Below, in pieces: positions 26,108-34,749 of a stretch of 64,000 nucleotides of DNA. Location: NCBI GenBank assembly GCA_035380245.1, contig DAOSXA010000002.1:744001-808000 (forward strand). The letters run 5' to 3'. The notes below the pieces were generated by a model. It had not been told where the DNA came from. It was given only the letters and a program-made list of their open reading frames with translations, and searched no databases. A program made the translations under genes and the position numbers. How positions within the stretch are numbered: position 1 is the stretch's first letter; the number at the start of each line of letters is the position of its first letter. Origin of the DNA: Candidatus Zixiibacteriota bacterium (GTDB lineage Bacteria > Zixibacteria > MSB-5A5 > GN15 > FEB-12).

Positions 26108-26914
26108 TTACCAGTCTTTCGAACTCCTGTAGTTGCCTCTTATTTTGGGCTTTTTCAAGTTTTTTTGGACTTCCTGCTCATCGTCCCGAATGGCGTTGAG
26201 AATCCGCTCAGCATCTTCTTTGGACATCTCCATTTGCTGCTGGTCCATTTGTTGCTGTTCCATATCCTGCGGCCCCTGCTGTTGATCGTTCGGCTGAGGC
26301 TGCTGTTGCTGCTGGGTGGAGTCCTGTCCCTGATTCTGATCAGGCTGCTGCTGTTGTTGGGTCGAATCCTTCTGTTGTTCCTGCCCCTGCTGTTGTTGCT
26401 GCTGTTGGGTGGAATCCTGCTGCTGTTGCTGCTGCTGATCATTTTTCTGTTGCTGTTGCTGCTCTTGCGGTTTCATCTGTTCCTTCAGCAGCTTCCGGCT
26501 TAACTCGAGATTGAACTTGGCATCCTCATCGTCCGGATTTATCTCAAGATACTTCTGATATTCCTCAATCGCCTTATCCAGCTTGCTTTGTCGGAAATAA
26601 GTGTTGCCGAGATTATAATGCGCTCGCCCTTCCTGTTGGATATCCTCCGTCTCGAACGCCTTGGCATAGTGTTCGGCAGCCTGCTCGTAGTCACCGGCGC
26701 CGTATAAAGCTCCGCCGATATTGTACTCAAGCTCCGGGCTTTCCGGTCGCTCCGTCTCGGCATCGCGGTACATATTGAGAGCTTTCTGGAAGTCGCCGGT
26801 GTTGGCGGCTTCGTTGCCGCGTCGCACTAAATCGGCAAAGGTTTCCGCCTGAGCAGAGACCGCCGCTGTCACCAGGCCGACAAGCAGGGCATATTTCATA
26901 ACTTGCTTACGCAT
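26108..26914 (-). CDS. batC: BatC-like TPR protein with long glutamine-rich region
   Basis: This 268-residue protein has a signal peptide (1-23). TPR repeats (ADLVRRGNEAANTGDFQKALNMYRDAE..., YNIGGALYGAGDYEQAAEHYAKAFE, YNLGNTYFRQSKLDKAIEEYQKYLEINPDDEDAKFN) run to about residue 140. Residues about 150-230 are dominated by glutamine runs broken by DSTQ, and the end is charged. BatC proteins are TPR proteins encoded with the BatA and BatB VWA proteins. The Gln region uses mixed CAG/CAA codons and may vary in length between strains. The start overlaps batB by 8 bp. Confidence 0.87.
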   Translation of the reverse strand: MRKQVMKYALLVGLVTAAVSAQAETFADLVRRGNEAANTGDFQKALNMYRDAETERPESPELEYNIGGALYGAGDYEQAAEHYAKAFETEDIQQEGRAHYNLGNTYFRQSKLDKAIEEYQKYLEINPDDEDAKFNLELSRKLLKEQMKPQEQQQQQKNDQQQQQQQDSTQQQQQQQGQEQQKDSTQQQQQPDQNQGQDSTQQQQQPQPNDQQQGPQDMEQQQMDQQQMEMSKEDAERILNAIRDDEQEVQKNLKKPKIRGNYRSSKDW

Positions 26915-27929
26915 GCTCTCTCTCCCGGTTTACCTTTTTACGCTCGGGGATAAAGAATTCTCCGATAACGAGCACCAGCGCAATCAGCAGCGGCCATTGG
27001 AAGCGGTCGTCGTAATGTGTCACCAGGGTGCCTTCGAGTTCCTTCTTCTCCATTTTGGAGATTTCGTCGAAGATTTTATCCAGTTCTATTTCCCCCGCCG
27101 TGGCATGGTAGTATTTGCCGCTGGTGGTCAGAGCGATTTCGCGCAGGGTTTCTTCATCGAGCCGAGTCATGATAACTTCGCCGCTCTCGTCCTTGCGGAA
27201 GCCCATCTGCTGTCCGTTGCGGTCGAGCACCGGGATCGGCTCACCGGCGGGATTCCCGATACCCACCGTATAAATCTTGATACCTTCCTGTCGGGCTGCC
27301 TCGGCTTCCTCGACAACGCCACCTTCATGGTCTTCGCCGTCGGTCAGGAGCAACAAGACTTTGTGCTTTTTAGACTGCTGATCGAACGATTTCATCGCCG
27401 TCTCGATCGCCGATTTGAGCGATGTTCCCTGAACCGAAACCGAATTCTGATCCATCGAGGTCAGCAACAGTCGCGCGGCGGAGTAATCGAGCGTAAGCGG
27501 GCATTGCACGAACGCTTCACCGGCAAAAGCGATCAGGCCAATACGGTCACCGTGCAGGTGGTCGATGATGCCGTGCAACTCCTGTTTGGCTTTTTCCAGG
27601 CGGTTGGGGACCATATCTCGAGCCGACATGGAATTCGAGACATCGACCGCGACCATGATATCGATCCCCTCGCGCTTGAGCAGTTCCATGTGAGTTCCGA
27701 ACTGCAACCGGGCCAGCACCAGTACCAGGAACACCATCCCGATCAACAATACCGTTATCTTGGTGGCTTGCCGGGCAAAGGAGATATCCGGAGCAATCTT
27801 GACAATCAACGGAATGTCACCGAACCGCGCGAGGAGCTTTTTCTTGCGAATCAGCATGGTAAAGGCAAAAAGCCCCAACAGGACAACGCCCGCAAGAATC
27901 AGTAAATTATAAGGATCTGCAAATCGCAT
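26907..27929 (-). CDS. batB: BatB, VWA domain membrane protein
   Basis: This 340-residue protein has two N-terminal membrane helices (7-26 and 55-75) and one near the C-terminus, enclosing a von Willebrand factor A domain. The MIDAS motif DVSNS (D96, S98, S100) is intact, with later LLTDGEDHEGG providing the acidic metal residue. The segment IGLIAFAGEAFVQCPLTLDYSAARLLL is typical of BatA/BatB. BatA and BatB are thought to form a membrane complex that faces the periplasm. It begins 12 bp after batA. Confidence 0.92.
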   Translation of the reverse strand: MRFADPYNLLILAGVVLLGLFAFTMLIRKKKLLARFGDIPLIVKIAPDISFARQATKITVLLIGMVFLVLVLARLQFGTHMELLKREGIDIMVAVDVSNSMSARDMVPNRLEKAKQELHGIIDHLHGDRIGLIAFAGEAFVQCPLTLDYSAARLLLTSMDQNSVSVQGTSLKSAIETAMKSFDQQSKKHKVLLLLTDGEDHEGGVVEEAEAARQEGIKIYTVGIGNPAGEPIPVLDRNGQQMGFRKDESGEVIMTRLDEETLREIALTTSGKYYHATAGEIELDKIFDEISKMEKKELEGTLVTHYDDRFQWPLLIALVLVIGEFFIPERKKVNREREHA

Positions 27930-27941
27930 ATCATATATCCG

Positions 27942-28982
27942 TTACGGCAGTTTTCTCAGTAAGGTGTTGCTCAACAGGACTTCCAGCGCCAGCAGAAGCA
28001 GACCGGCTATAGTGAAATAGACGAACAACTCCCGGTATCTGACATGTTCCGCTACTTCAATCTTGGTTTTTTCCATCTGGTCGATCAAACCGTAAATCTC
28101 ATCGAGCTCTTCGCCTGAACGCGCCCGGAAGTATTTACCTCCGGTTATCGAGGCAATTTCCTTCAGCGTTTTCTCATCGACCTTGGTAGGCTGGTTGACA
28201 TAGCGCTTGCCGAAAAGCGGGTCCGGTATCGGAGTCAGGGCATAGCCCGGCCGACCGGCGCCGATGGTGTAGATCTTGATCCCCATCGCTTTGGCCAGAT
28301 TGGCCGCGGTGATCGGGTCAATTTCGCCCATGTTGTTGTCGCCGTCGGTCAGGAGAATCATGATCTTACTCTTGGCTTCGGACTCCCTCAGCCGATTAAC
28401 GCCGTTGGCGATGGCCATACCGATCGCCGTACCATCCTTCACCATACCGAAATCGACATCGTCCACGAAATCCAGCAGAACGCCGTAGTCGGTGGTCAGG
28501 GGACATTGAGTAAACGAGAAACCGGCGAACACCACCAGACCGATACGGTCGTTGAGACGGCGTTCGATGAATTTCTTGATCTCTTCCTTGGCCACGTACA
28601 GACGGTTGTTCGGTTTGAAATCCTCCGCCTGCATGGATGAGGAGACATCGAGCGCCAACATAATGTCGATCCCTTCCGAAGTCACTTCCTGGTATTGCGT
28701 GCCGGACCGCGGCCGGGCAAAAGCCACTACGAGCACCATCACGGCCAGGATCCGCAGCAACGGTATCAGCGGCAGAAGGCGCGTACGGCCGCTGCGAGCG
28801 GCACGTCGGACAATACGAAGATCGGAGTATTTTATGGCCGCCGTTACGCGGCGACGACGGAAGAAATAATAGTAACCCATGTAAAGAGCCAGCAGCAGCC
28901 CGACCGTTAGGATAATCCAGGGACTGATGGTAATCTCGTGACCGAAGAGGTCTATGGAAAAGCCGGCCAGTTCAAAGTCCAT
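27942..28982 (-). CDS. batA: BatA, VWA domain membrane protein
   Basis: This 346-residue VWA protein has membrane helices at about 20-40 and 70-90 and one at the C-terminus (FVYFTIAGLLLLALEVLLSN). The MIDAS motif DVSSS (D112, S114, S116) and LLTDGDNNMGEIDP are intact. IGLVVFAGFSFTQCPLTTDYGVLLDFVDDVDFGMVKDGTAIGMAIANGVNRL is characteristic of BatA. Its ATG overlaps the stop of the preceding BatD-like gene by one base. It is paralogous to the adjacent batB. Confidence 0.93.
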   Translation of the reverse strand: MDFELAGFSIDLFGHEITISPWIILTVGLLLALYMGYYYFFRRRRVTAAIKYSDLRIVRRAARSGRTRLLPLIPLLRILAVMVLVVAFARPRSGTQYQEVTSEGIDIMLALDVSSSMQAEDFKPNNRLYVAKEEIKKFIERRLNDRIGLVVFAGFSFTQCPLTTDYGVLLDFVDDVDFGMVKDGTAIGMAIANGVNRLRESEAKSKIMILLTDGDNNMGEIDPITAANLAKAMGIKIYTIGAGRPGYALTPIPDPLFGKRYVNQPTKVDEKTLKEIASITGGKYFRARSGEELDEIYGLIDQMEKTKIEVAEHVRYRELFVYFTIAGLLLLALEVLLSNTLLRKLP

Positions 28983-29989
28983 CAGGCCACCCCCTTCGGC
29001 TCATCCTGTTCGTTGACTGTCTGCGGCGCCTGACGGCGCATATAATCGGCCCGTACCGCTTCGACAATATCATGGGCTTCGGACAAATCCTGTTCCGCCC
29101 GCTCCAGGCCCGGCTCGTGTTTGGCGAACTTGACCAGGTCGGCGTGCTTGAGAAATTCGGCACAACGCGGATAAATGTCACCCGGCATCGGCACCTGCAG
29201 GAACGTATCGAGGAACTGCTCGGTGGTCATTTCGAGCACATCACGCAGGTACATCACACCCAGATAGCCACGGACAATCTCGGTCAATTCGACGTAATAC
29301 TGTTTGAACCGTTGCTCCGTCAGCAAATTGCTGTTTTGCAGTTGCGCGAGTGACTCGAACGCAATCTCCCAGGGCTTACGGGGATCGACCGGTTCCGCCT
29401 GTCTACGACGGCTGCGCAGCCAGATCAATAACGGGATCAACAGCAACAGGAGCAGCAACAAAGCTCCCCCGCCGTAGTAATACAGTTTCAGGTCACGTTC
29501 GAATTCGTACGGTGCTTTCAGCGGGCGAATGTCGGCCGTATCGGAGGCGTTTTCCAGCAACGAGAGCACCTTAATCGGGACCGCTTCCGACAATACCACT
29601 TTATGGGTGGAATCCGGCAATGTGAACAACACCGGAATGGGCGGGATCACATAATCACCGGTAGTGAAGGTCGATACGATAAATTTATTATCGCTACGGA
29701 TACGACCGTCATCGAGCCGGGTGATAACATCCGCCTGATAATCCTTGATCTCGAAACCGCCCAGATTGGCCCCCAGCGGCGGCGGCACCAGTTCGTAGGT
29801 CGAATCGTACACGATACTCAGGGTGTACTCGACCCGGTCGCCGATATAACACTCCGCTTTATCCACCGAGGTATGAATCTCGATTCCCGGCAGTGAAGCC
29901 ACCGTATCCGGGATGTCGGCCTGGGCATAAGCACCGGCGACGGAGAGAGCCATGAGCAACAATGCTATATATAGTCGTCTAAGCAGCAT
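28982..29989 (-). CDS. BatD-like/DUF4381-type membrane protein
   Basis: This 335-residue protein has a signal peptide (1-23, ending AYAQ) and one N-terminal Ig-like domain (GIEIHTSVDKAECYIGDRVEYTLSIVYDSTYELVPPPLGANLGGFEIKDY...). A membrane helix of leucines lies near residues 172-192, followed by a basic stop-transfer (RSRRRQ). The cytoplasmic domain is helical (PWEIAFESLAQLQNSNLLTEQRFKQYYVELTEIVRGYLGVMYLRDVLEMTTEQFLD). The plan resembles the DUF4381 proteins found between DUF58 and BatA in other operons, and also a short BatD. It sits directly upstream of batA with a one-base overlap. Confidence 0.8.
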   Translation of the reverse strand: MLLRRLYIALLLMALSVAGAYAQADIPDTVASLPGIEIHTSVDKAECYIGDRVEYTLSIVYDSTYELVPPPLGANLGGFEIKDYQADVITRLDDGRIRSDNKFIVSTFTTGDYVIPPIPVLFTLPDSTHKVVLSEAVPIKVLSLLENASDTADIRPLKAPYEFERDLKLYYYGGGALLLLLLLLIPLLIWLRSRRRQAEPVDPRKPWEIAFESLAQLQNSNLLTEQRFKQYYVELTEIVRGYLGVMYLRDVLEMTTEQFLDTFLQVPMPGDIYPRCAEFLKHADLVKFAKHEPGLERAEQDLSEAHDIVEAVRADYMRRQAPQTVNEQDEPKGVA

Positions 29990-30000
29990 GTCAGTCTGAT

Positions 30001-30897
30001 CTATTTCATCCTTTTGTCAAAAAACTCGACCTTCTCGGCCTCGGCGAGGTGTGCGATATAATCCTGGAAGGCCGACTGAGCCTTTTCGGTTTGATAGTCC
30101 ATAAAAACCTGGGCACGCACCGAATCGTACGGCGCACCGTCGTAATGGTCGTTTTTCCGCGCCAGATAGAAGTTACGAACATCAGCCGTGTCGATTTTGA
30201 TATCCGGCATGACCTTGTCAACGACGTACTTGTCCACCAGCAGCTTCTTGTGCAGAAGTCGTTCCTGGTTCCGGATATCCGGATCATCGGTGTAGTTTTC
30301 ACGCTCGGCCGCCCTGAAAAGCAACTCCATGCCAACATATTGATGCAGGTATTCCGCTCGTGCTTCAGGCGTGGAAAACTGCTTTTGGATTTCCGGCGGG
30401 AGGGTTTGTATGCTGTTTTCAACCTCCGAGCGCCAGATCGGGCGTTCGCCCACCTGGGCTACGATCTCGTCTCCAGCTGCGGGCGGTGTGTAGTCGATAT
30501 CGGTCGCGGCGGCCATCTGCCGGGTGGCATCGACCATGCGCCCCATCTTCTGCAACGACGCCACCAGATTACGGGATAGTTCGGCTTTAAACGATCCTTC
30601 GGGATCGAGCGCACGCGCGCGGACGTACCAGGCCGCGGCGTGAGGATAGTCGGCCAGGTCTTCATAGTATATCTTGCCCATCAGGTAACAGATATTGGCC
30701 TGGGCCGGATCATCGAGCAGATTGCTTTCGACCAGTTCTTCATACTCGTCCAGCGCCGCTTCATAGAGCTTGTTGTCGCGCAGTTCACCGGCCAGTTTCT
30801 TATGCCGTTCGATCGTAATCTGCGGATTCTCGCCGCTGTTGCAACCGACCAGGACCAGCGCTGCCAGACACAGCGAAATTGTCAATCCGCGAATCAT
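30001..30897 (-). CDS. TPR lipoprotein with SurA-like chaperone region
   Basis: This 298-residue lipoprotein has lipobox LVLVGC (Cys19). The first half carries TPR-like repeats (KLAGELRDNKLYEAALDEYEELVES..., AQANICYLMGKIYYEDLADYPHAAAWYVRARALDP). The second half resembles the N-terminal chaperone domain of SurA/PrsA-type peptidyl-prolyl isomerases (EIVAQVGERPIWRSEVENSIQTLPPEIQKQ...YLHQYVGMELLFRAAERENYTDDPDIRNQERLLHKKLLVDKYV). No parvulin catalytic domain follows. It overlaps DUF58 by 4 bp and lies 11 bp before the BatD-like gene, so it is an integral member of the Bat operon, which is not usual for a chaperone. The chaperone call is an inference from pattern. Confidence 0.75.
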   Translation of the reverse strand: MIRGLTISLCLAALVLVGCNSGENPQITIERHKKLAGELRDNKLYEAALDEYEELVESNLLDDPAQANICYLMGKIYYEDLADYPHAAAWYVRARALDPEGSFKAELSRNLVASLQKMGRMVDATRQMAAATDIDYTPPAAGDEIVAQVGERPIWRSEVENSIQTLPPEIQKQFSTPEARAEYLHQYVGMELLFRAAERENYTDDPDIRNQERLLHKKLLVDKYVVDKVMPDIKIDTADVRNFYLARKNDHYDGAPYDSVRAQVFMDYQTEKAQSAFQDYIAHLAEAEKVEFFDKRMK

Positions 30898-31769
30898 CGC
30901 CGTCCCTCCCGCGCCTTGAAGAAATTGACCAGGGGAACTATATATGACTCATTGCTCTGAATGTCGATGAAATCCAGGTCGATTTTGCGGAATTCATGCT
31001 GAAGGCGCAACGAGTCCTCATTCGCTTTGGCTGCGAAATCCTTGCGGAAGGCTCGTGACCCGGTGTCGATCGTGAACACCTCGCCCGTCTCGGCGTCTTC
31101 GAGTTCGATGATGCCGACATTTTCGAAGGTCGACTCCCGGGGATCGCTGATCTTGATCGCAATCAGATCGTGCTTACGATTGGCGATCTGCAACGGCTGC
31201 GAGAAATCGTCCGACATGAAGTCGCTGACCAGGAACACGACCGATTTACGCTTCACCACCCGCGAGAAATACTCGAGGGCGCCGGCGATGTTGGTCCCTC
31301 GGCCTTTCGGTCTGAAAAACAACACTTCCCGGATCAGGCGCAACACGTGCCCCCGTCCTTTCTGCGGCGGGATGTATTTTTCCACCTCATCGGTGAAAAT
31401 GATCATACCGACCTTGTCGTTGTTCTTGATCGCCGAAAAGGCCAGGAGCGCACACAGTTCCGCGGCGGTTTCGTTTTTGAAACGCTCGCGCGTACCGAAA
31501 CGACCTGACGAGGAGGCATCGTAAAGCAACACCACCGAGAGTTCGCGCTCTTCCTTGAATTTCTTCACGTACGGAAAGCCGGTGCGGGCGGTGACGTTCC
31601 AGTCAATGAGACGGATATCATCACCCGGCACGTACTCACGGACTTCCTCGAACTCCATCCCCTGCCCTTTGAAGGTGGAATGGTATTCACCGCTGAACAT
31701 ATCGTTCACCAGTTTTTTAGTCCGGATTTCAATGCGGCGAATCCGTTTGAGAACATCTTTCGGCAGCAT
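30894..31769 (-). CDS. DUF58 (VWA-like) protein of the MoxR/Bat system
   Basis: This 291-residue cytoplasmic protein of the DUF58 family nearly always accompanies MoxR ATPases. The signature REYVPGDDIRLIDWNVTARTG is at residues 44-63, and a VWA MIDAS motif DASSS is at 84-88 (LLYDASSSGRFGTRERFK). The C-terminal part includes VVFLVSDFMSDDFSQPL. It starts at ATG 31769 with AAGGGA upstream, 9 bp after MoxR, and its end overlaps the lipoprotein start by 4 bp. It is thought to act as an adaptor for MoxR. Confidence 0.93.
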   Translation of the reverse strand: MLPKDVLKRIRRIEIRTKKLVNDMFSGEYHSTFKGQGMEFEEVREYVPGDDIRLIDWNVTARTGFPYVKKFKEERELSVVLLYDASSSGRFGTRERFKNETAAELCALLAFSAIKNNDKVGMIIFTDEVEKYIPPQKGRGHVLRLIREVLFFRPKGRGTNIAGALEYFSRVVKRKSVVFLVSDFMSDDFSQPLQIANRKHDLIAIKISDPRESTFENVGIIELEDAETGEVFTIDTGSRAFRKDFAAKANEDSLRLQHEFRKIDLDFIDIQSNESYIVPLVNFFKAREGRR

Positions 31770-31778
31770 AACGATCCC

Positions 31779-32768
31779 TTACGGCACCTCGACCGCGTCG
31801 AAAACCCTGGTAACGATGTGATCGGAGTCGATTTCTTCGGCTTCCGCCTCGAAAGTTACGATCACGCGGTGACGCAGCACGTCGTGACCGATCACCTTGA
31901 TATCCTCGGGTGTCACATATCCCCGGCCTTTGAGGAAAGCATGGGCTTTGGCGGCCAGGTTGAGATAGATCGTGGCACGGGGCGAAGCACCGAAATCGAT
32001 CATATCCTTCAGATCGGCCAGACCGTATTTCTCGGGTTCACGGGTCGCGAATACCAGGTTAACGATATACTCCTTGGCGCGGTCATCGACGTAGATATCG
32101 CGCAGCACCCTGCGGGCCTGCATAATTTCAGCCGGAGTTACCACCGGCGATAACTTGGGAATCGCCGAGCCGGTGTTGCGATCCATAATCTCACGTTCTT
32201 CGGCCGGTGTCGGATAACCGATCTTGAGTTTGAGCATGAAACGGTCCACCTGTGCCTCGGGCAGCGGGTAGGTTCCTTCCTGCTCGATCGGGTTCTGCGT
32301 TGCCAAGACGAGGAAAGGCTCGTCTAATTTGTGGGTTTCATCGCTGATCGTGACCTGGCGTTCCTGCATCGCCTCCAGCAGAGCCGACTGCACCTTGGCG
32401 GGAGCGCGGTTGATTTCATCGGCAAGGATGATATTCGCAAAAATCGGCCCCTTCTTGACCGTGAATTGTGAATTCTGCGGATTGTAGATCATCGTACCGA
32501 TCAGGTCGGCCGGCAACAGATCCGGCGTAAACTGCAGCCGTTGGAACTTGGCGTCAATACTGTCAGCCAGCGTTTTTACCGAAAGAGTCTTGGCCAGCCC
32601 AGGAACGCCTTCGATCAGGATATGACCATCGGCGAGAATACCGATCAGGAGTCGCTCGACCAGGTATTTCTGGCCCACGATAACACTGGATATCTGATCG
32701 GTCAGGCGCTGGACAAAGGCAGATTCCTTCTCGACCTGAGCCTGAATCTGATCAATGTCGGTTTGCAT
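31779..32768 (-). CDS. MoxR family AAA+ ATPase
   Basis: This 329-residue AAA+ ATPase is of the MoxR class, thought to remodel or activate VWA partner proteins. Walker A is GVPGLAKT (54-61), Walker B IILADE (113-118), followed by INRAPAKVQSALLEAMQERQVT, sensor 1 ATQNPIEQEGTYPLPEAQVDRF and the lid domain with PRATIYLNLAAKAHAFLKGRGYVTPEDIK. The ATG at 32768 has GGAGGA upstream. It is followed by DUF58 and the Bat genes, the standard MoxR gene context. Confidence 0.95.
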   Translation of the reverse strand: MQTDIDQIQAQVEKESAFVQRLTDQISSVIVGQKYLVERLLIGILADGHILIEGVPGLAKTLSVKTLADSIDAKFQRLQFTPDLLPADLIGTMIYNPQNSQFTVKKGPIFANIILADEINRAPAKVQSALLEAMQERQVTISDETHKLDEPFLVLATQNPIEQEGTYPLPEAQVDRFMLKLKIGYPTPAEEREIMDRNTGSAIPKLSPVVTPAEIMQARRVLRDIYVDDRAKEYIVNLVFATREPEKYGLADLKDMIDFGASPRATIYLNLAAKAHAFLKGRGYVTPEDIKVIGHDVLRHRVIVTFEAEAEEIDSDHIVTRVFDAVEVP

Positions 32769-32792
32769 CTGTCCTCCAAAAGTTATTCAAAA

Positions 32793-33656
32793 TCAACTTT
32801 TCTTTTCAAACCATGCACGGATCTCCGCCTCGAGGCGGATCACCTCACCCGGCTCGGCTTTCACCGGTCGGTATTTGTCGAGACGAGCCCGGGTAAACCA
32901 TCCGGCCAGCTTTTCCGCCTCGGCAGCGTTCATACCTTTCTCTGTCAACTCGTCCGCCAGCTTCTCGTCGCCGATCCCGTCGGGCGACAGACCGGTTACG
33001 GAAACCAGATACTCACTCAGTATCCTACACAGACTATCTTGAAACCGTTTCAAATCGTTTCCGGAATTTTGCCTGGCAAGACTCAGATCGGCGAGGAATT
33101 TGTCCCCCGGTCGCAGATCCGGTTCGGTCGGTCGATTACGCTTCATGAACCACCAGGCCGCGCCGGCGCCCCCGAGCACGATCACCACGATCAAACCGAT
33201 CAGCCATGAGGTCGATGATCCCTCGTCCTCGATCTTCGGTTGCGGCTCGGCAATTTGTACCGTGAGCGCTTCGGTGACCAACTCCCCGGGAATCGAATCG
33301 GGCCAGGTGACATATTCAATCGTCACCGGCGAGATATAACCGAGCCCGGATGATTTGGGAATCAAAGTATACTGGAACGTTTTCGTGGTGACTTCATCCT
33401 CGCCGCTGCCGGCCGTGGCAACCGAGGAAACGAAACCACGAACCCTCATTTTATCTATTTCAGGGCTGAGCGGTTTGGGAAAGCGATAGGCTGCCTGGGA
33501 GCCGTCCCAGATGAGCTTAATCTTGAACCGGACCGAGTCCTCGAAAGCAACCTGGCTTTTTGATAGAGATTGTGAGACCGTTATCCCCGCCGAAGCGGCG
33601 ACGGTCAGCATGACCGTTATAATCGCAGAAACGACAAATGTTTTTAGCATAGGCAC
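32793..33656 (-). CDS. BatD-like membrane protein, first gene of the Bat operon
   Basis: This 287-residue protein begins with a signal peptide (1-23) and one Ig-like beta domain (ITVSQSLSKSQVAFEDSVRFKIKLIWDGSQAAYRFPKPLSPE...KTFQYTLIPKSSGLGYISPVTIEYVTWP). A membrane helix lies at about 151-170 (TSWLIGLIVVIVLGGAGAAWWFM). The cytoplasmic helical domain (FLADLSLARQNSGNDLKRFQDSLCRILSEYLVSVTGL...WFTRARLDKYRP) resembles the C-terminal domain of BatD. GTG at 33656 is preferred because AAGGAAG lies 7 nt before it; an ATG two codons in is an alternative. It opens the ten-gene operon. Confidence 0.75.
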   Translation of the reverse strand: MPMLKTFVVSAIITVMLTVAASAGITVSQSLSKSQVAFEDSVRFKIKLIWDGSQAAYRFPKPLSPEIDKMRVRGFVSSVATAGSGEDEVTTKTFQYTLIPKSSGLGYISPVTIEYVTWPDSIPGELVTEALTVQIAEPQPKIEDEGSSTSWLIGLIVVIVLGGAGAAWWFMKRNRPTEPDLRPGDKFLADLSLARQNSGNDLKRFQDSLCRILSEYLVSVTGLSPDGIGDEKLADELTEKGMNAAEAEKLAGWFTRARLDKYRPVKAEPGEVIRLEAEIRAWFEKKS

Positions 33657-33745
33657 AAATCAGCTTCCTTTGCTCGTTCAAAGCTCTATCAGCCAACCTG
33701 TCTCACCCTGCTATCGTCCCGAAGGGACGTATCTGCCACATTTGG

Positions 33746-33776
33746 ATTATACCAGGGCGAGTTACGATTGTTTCAA
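33746..33776 (-). promoter_or_regulatory. Promoter of the Bat operon
   Basis: On the minus strand a perfect TATAAT (33746-33751) is preceded by TGG, giving an extended -10. TTGAAA lies 19 bp upstream (33771-33776). It is about 90 bp before the first gene. Spacing is longer than ideal, but the extended -10 can compensate. Confidence 0.6.
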
Positions 33777-33785
33777 TAAAATATG

Positions 33786-34637
33786 TCAGGCCAGAATCAG
33801 CGCAACAGCCCCAACCGCCATAGCTGCTTTCAGGGCAAACGAGCCGATTCCAAAAGCCTTTCGACCCGGCCTGGCGATTATGAAAAGAAATCCGAGGGTA
33901 AGAGGCAAGTCAATAATATACAACGTGATAACCTTGTAGTAAGGGCCGTACCAGCCTTTCCAGACCGGAACGATAGTGGCCGCCGCCAACAACAGCAGCA
34001 ATATAAACGAAAGTACCAGCGCTCCGCGTACGCCGGTTTTCTGCGGCAGGGTAATAATCCCAAGAGCACGATCGCCCTCGATGTCTTCGATATCTTTGAC
34101 GATCTCACGTATTAAATGCAGCAGGAAAGCAAACACCGCCGGAATGAGCGGTCCGGGTAAACGCCAGGCCATTTCGGGAATGGTCGCCAGACCTCCGGTG
34201 ATGAAAGTCATTGCCCCCAATAAAGCAATAATGATATTGCCCGCCAGCGGAATCCGTTTGACGCGGAGATTGTACAGCAACAATAACACGATAGCCAGAA
34301 CAACCATTATGGTAACCGGCCCACTGAGCCAAACGGCGTTTAACAAAGCCAGGAGGTTCAGAATGATTGACAACCACAACGCATAACGGGGACTTAAGGC
34401 TTGCCGCACGAGTACTCGATCGGGGCGATTGACCCGGTCGATCTCGACATCACACAGATCGTTTACCACGTTGCCGGCAGCGCATACCAGAAATGCCGAC
34501 AGCGCTGCCATGGCCGGACCGTAATAGTGCATTGAAACCGGAGTAAGGTACGCCCCGACAATAACTCCGACCGCAGCCAGCAGGCAGTTAACCGGGCGGA
34601 TGATTTTAATCGTTTCGAGGGTGGTTGGCACGTACAT
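33786..34637 (-). CDS. UbiA family prenyltransferase (geranylgeranylglyceryl-phosphate transferase-like)
   Basis: This 283-residue integral membrane prenyltransferase has about eight to nine helices. Both aspartate-rich Mg-diphosphate motifs are present: NDLCDVEID (59-67) and DIEDIEGD (182-189). The N-terminal IRPVNCLLAAVGVIVGAYL and the motif CDVEIDRVNRPDRVL are what I associate with the branch containing digeranylgeranylglyceryl-phosphate synthase of archaeal ether lipid synthesis. Chlorophyll and menaquinone enzymes also belong to this superfamily. No quinone or heme genes are nearby. It lies between the type IX operon and the Bat operon with its own spacer of 112 bp. Substrate is uncertain. 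Confidence 0.85.
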   Translation of the reverse strand: MYVPTTLETIKIIRPVNCLLAAVGVIVGAYLTPVSMHYYGPAMAALSAFLVCAAGNVVNDLCDVEIDRVNRPDRVLVRQALSPRYALWLSIILNLLALLNAVWLSGPVTIMVVLAIVLLLLYNLRVKRIPLAGNIIIALLGAMTFITGGLATIPEMAWRLPGPLIPAVFAFLLHLIREIVKDIEDIEGDRALGIITLPQKTGVRGALVLSFILLLLLAAATIVPVWKGWYGPYYKVITLYIIDLPLTLGFLFIIARPGRKAFGIGSFALKAAMAVGAVALILA

Positions 34638-34749
34638 ACGCTAAGTACCGGAGACCCGACACGTCAACTTTTATCTGGTAAGACAGCGCTGGAGGTTGCC
34701 CCGGTGTTCGCTCAGGAACGACAGAAATGTGTTATCCCGTTATCAGGAA

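Noticed and set aside
26907..27905. Long plus-strand frame opposite batB
   Set aside because: Mirror of a well-supported VWA gene; codon pattern is that of the antisense strand.
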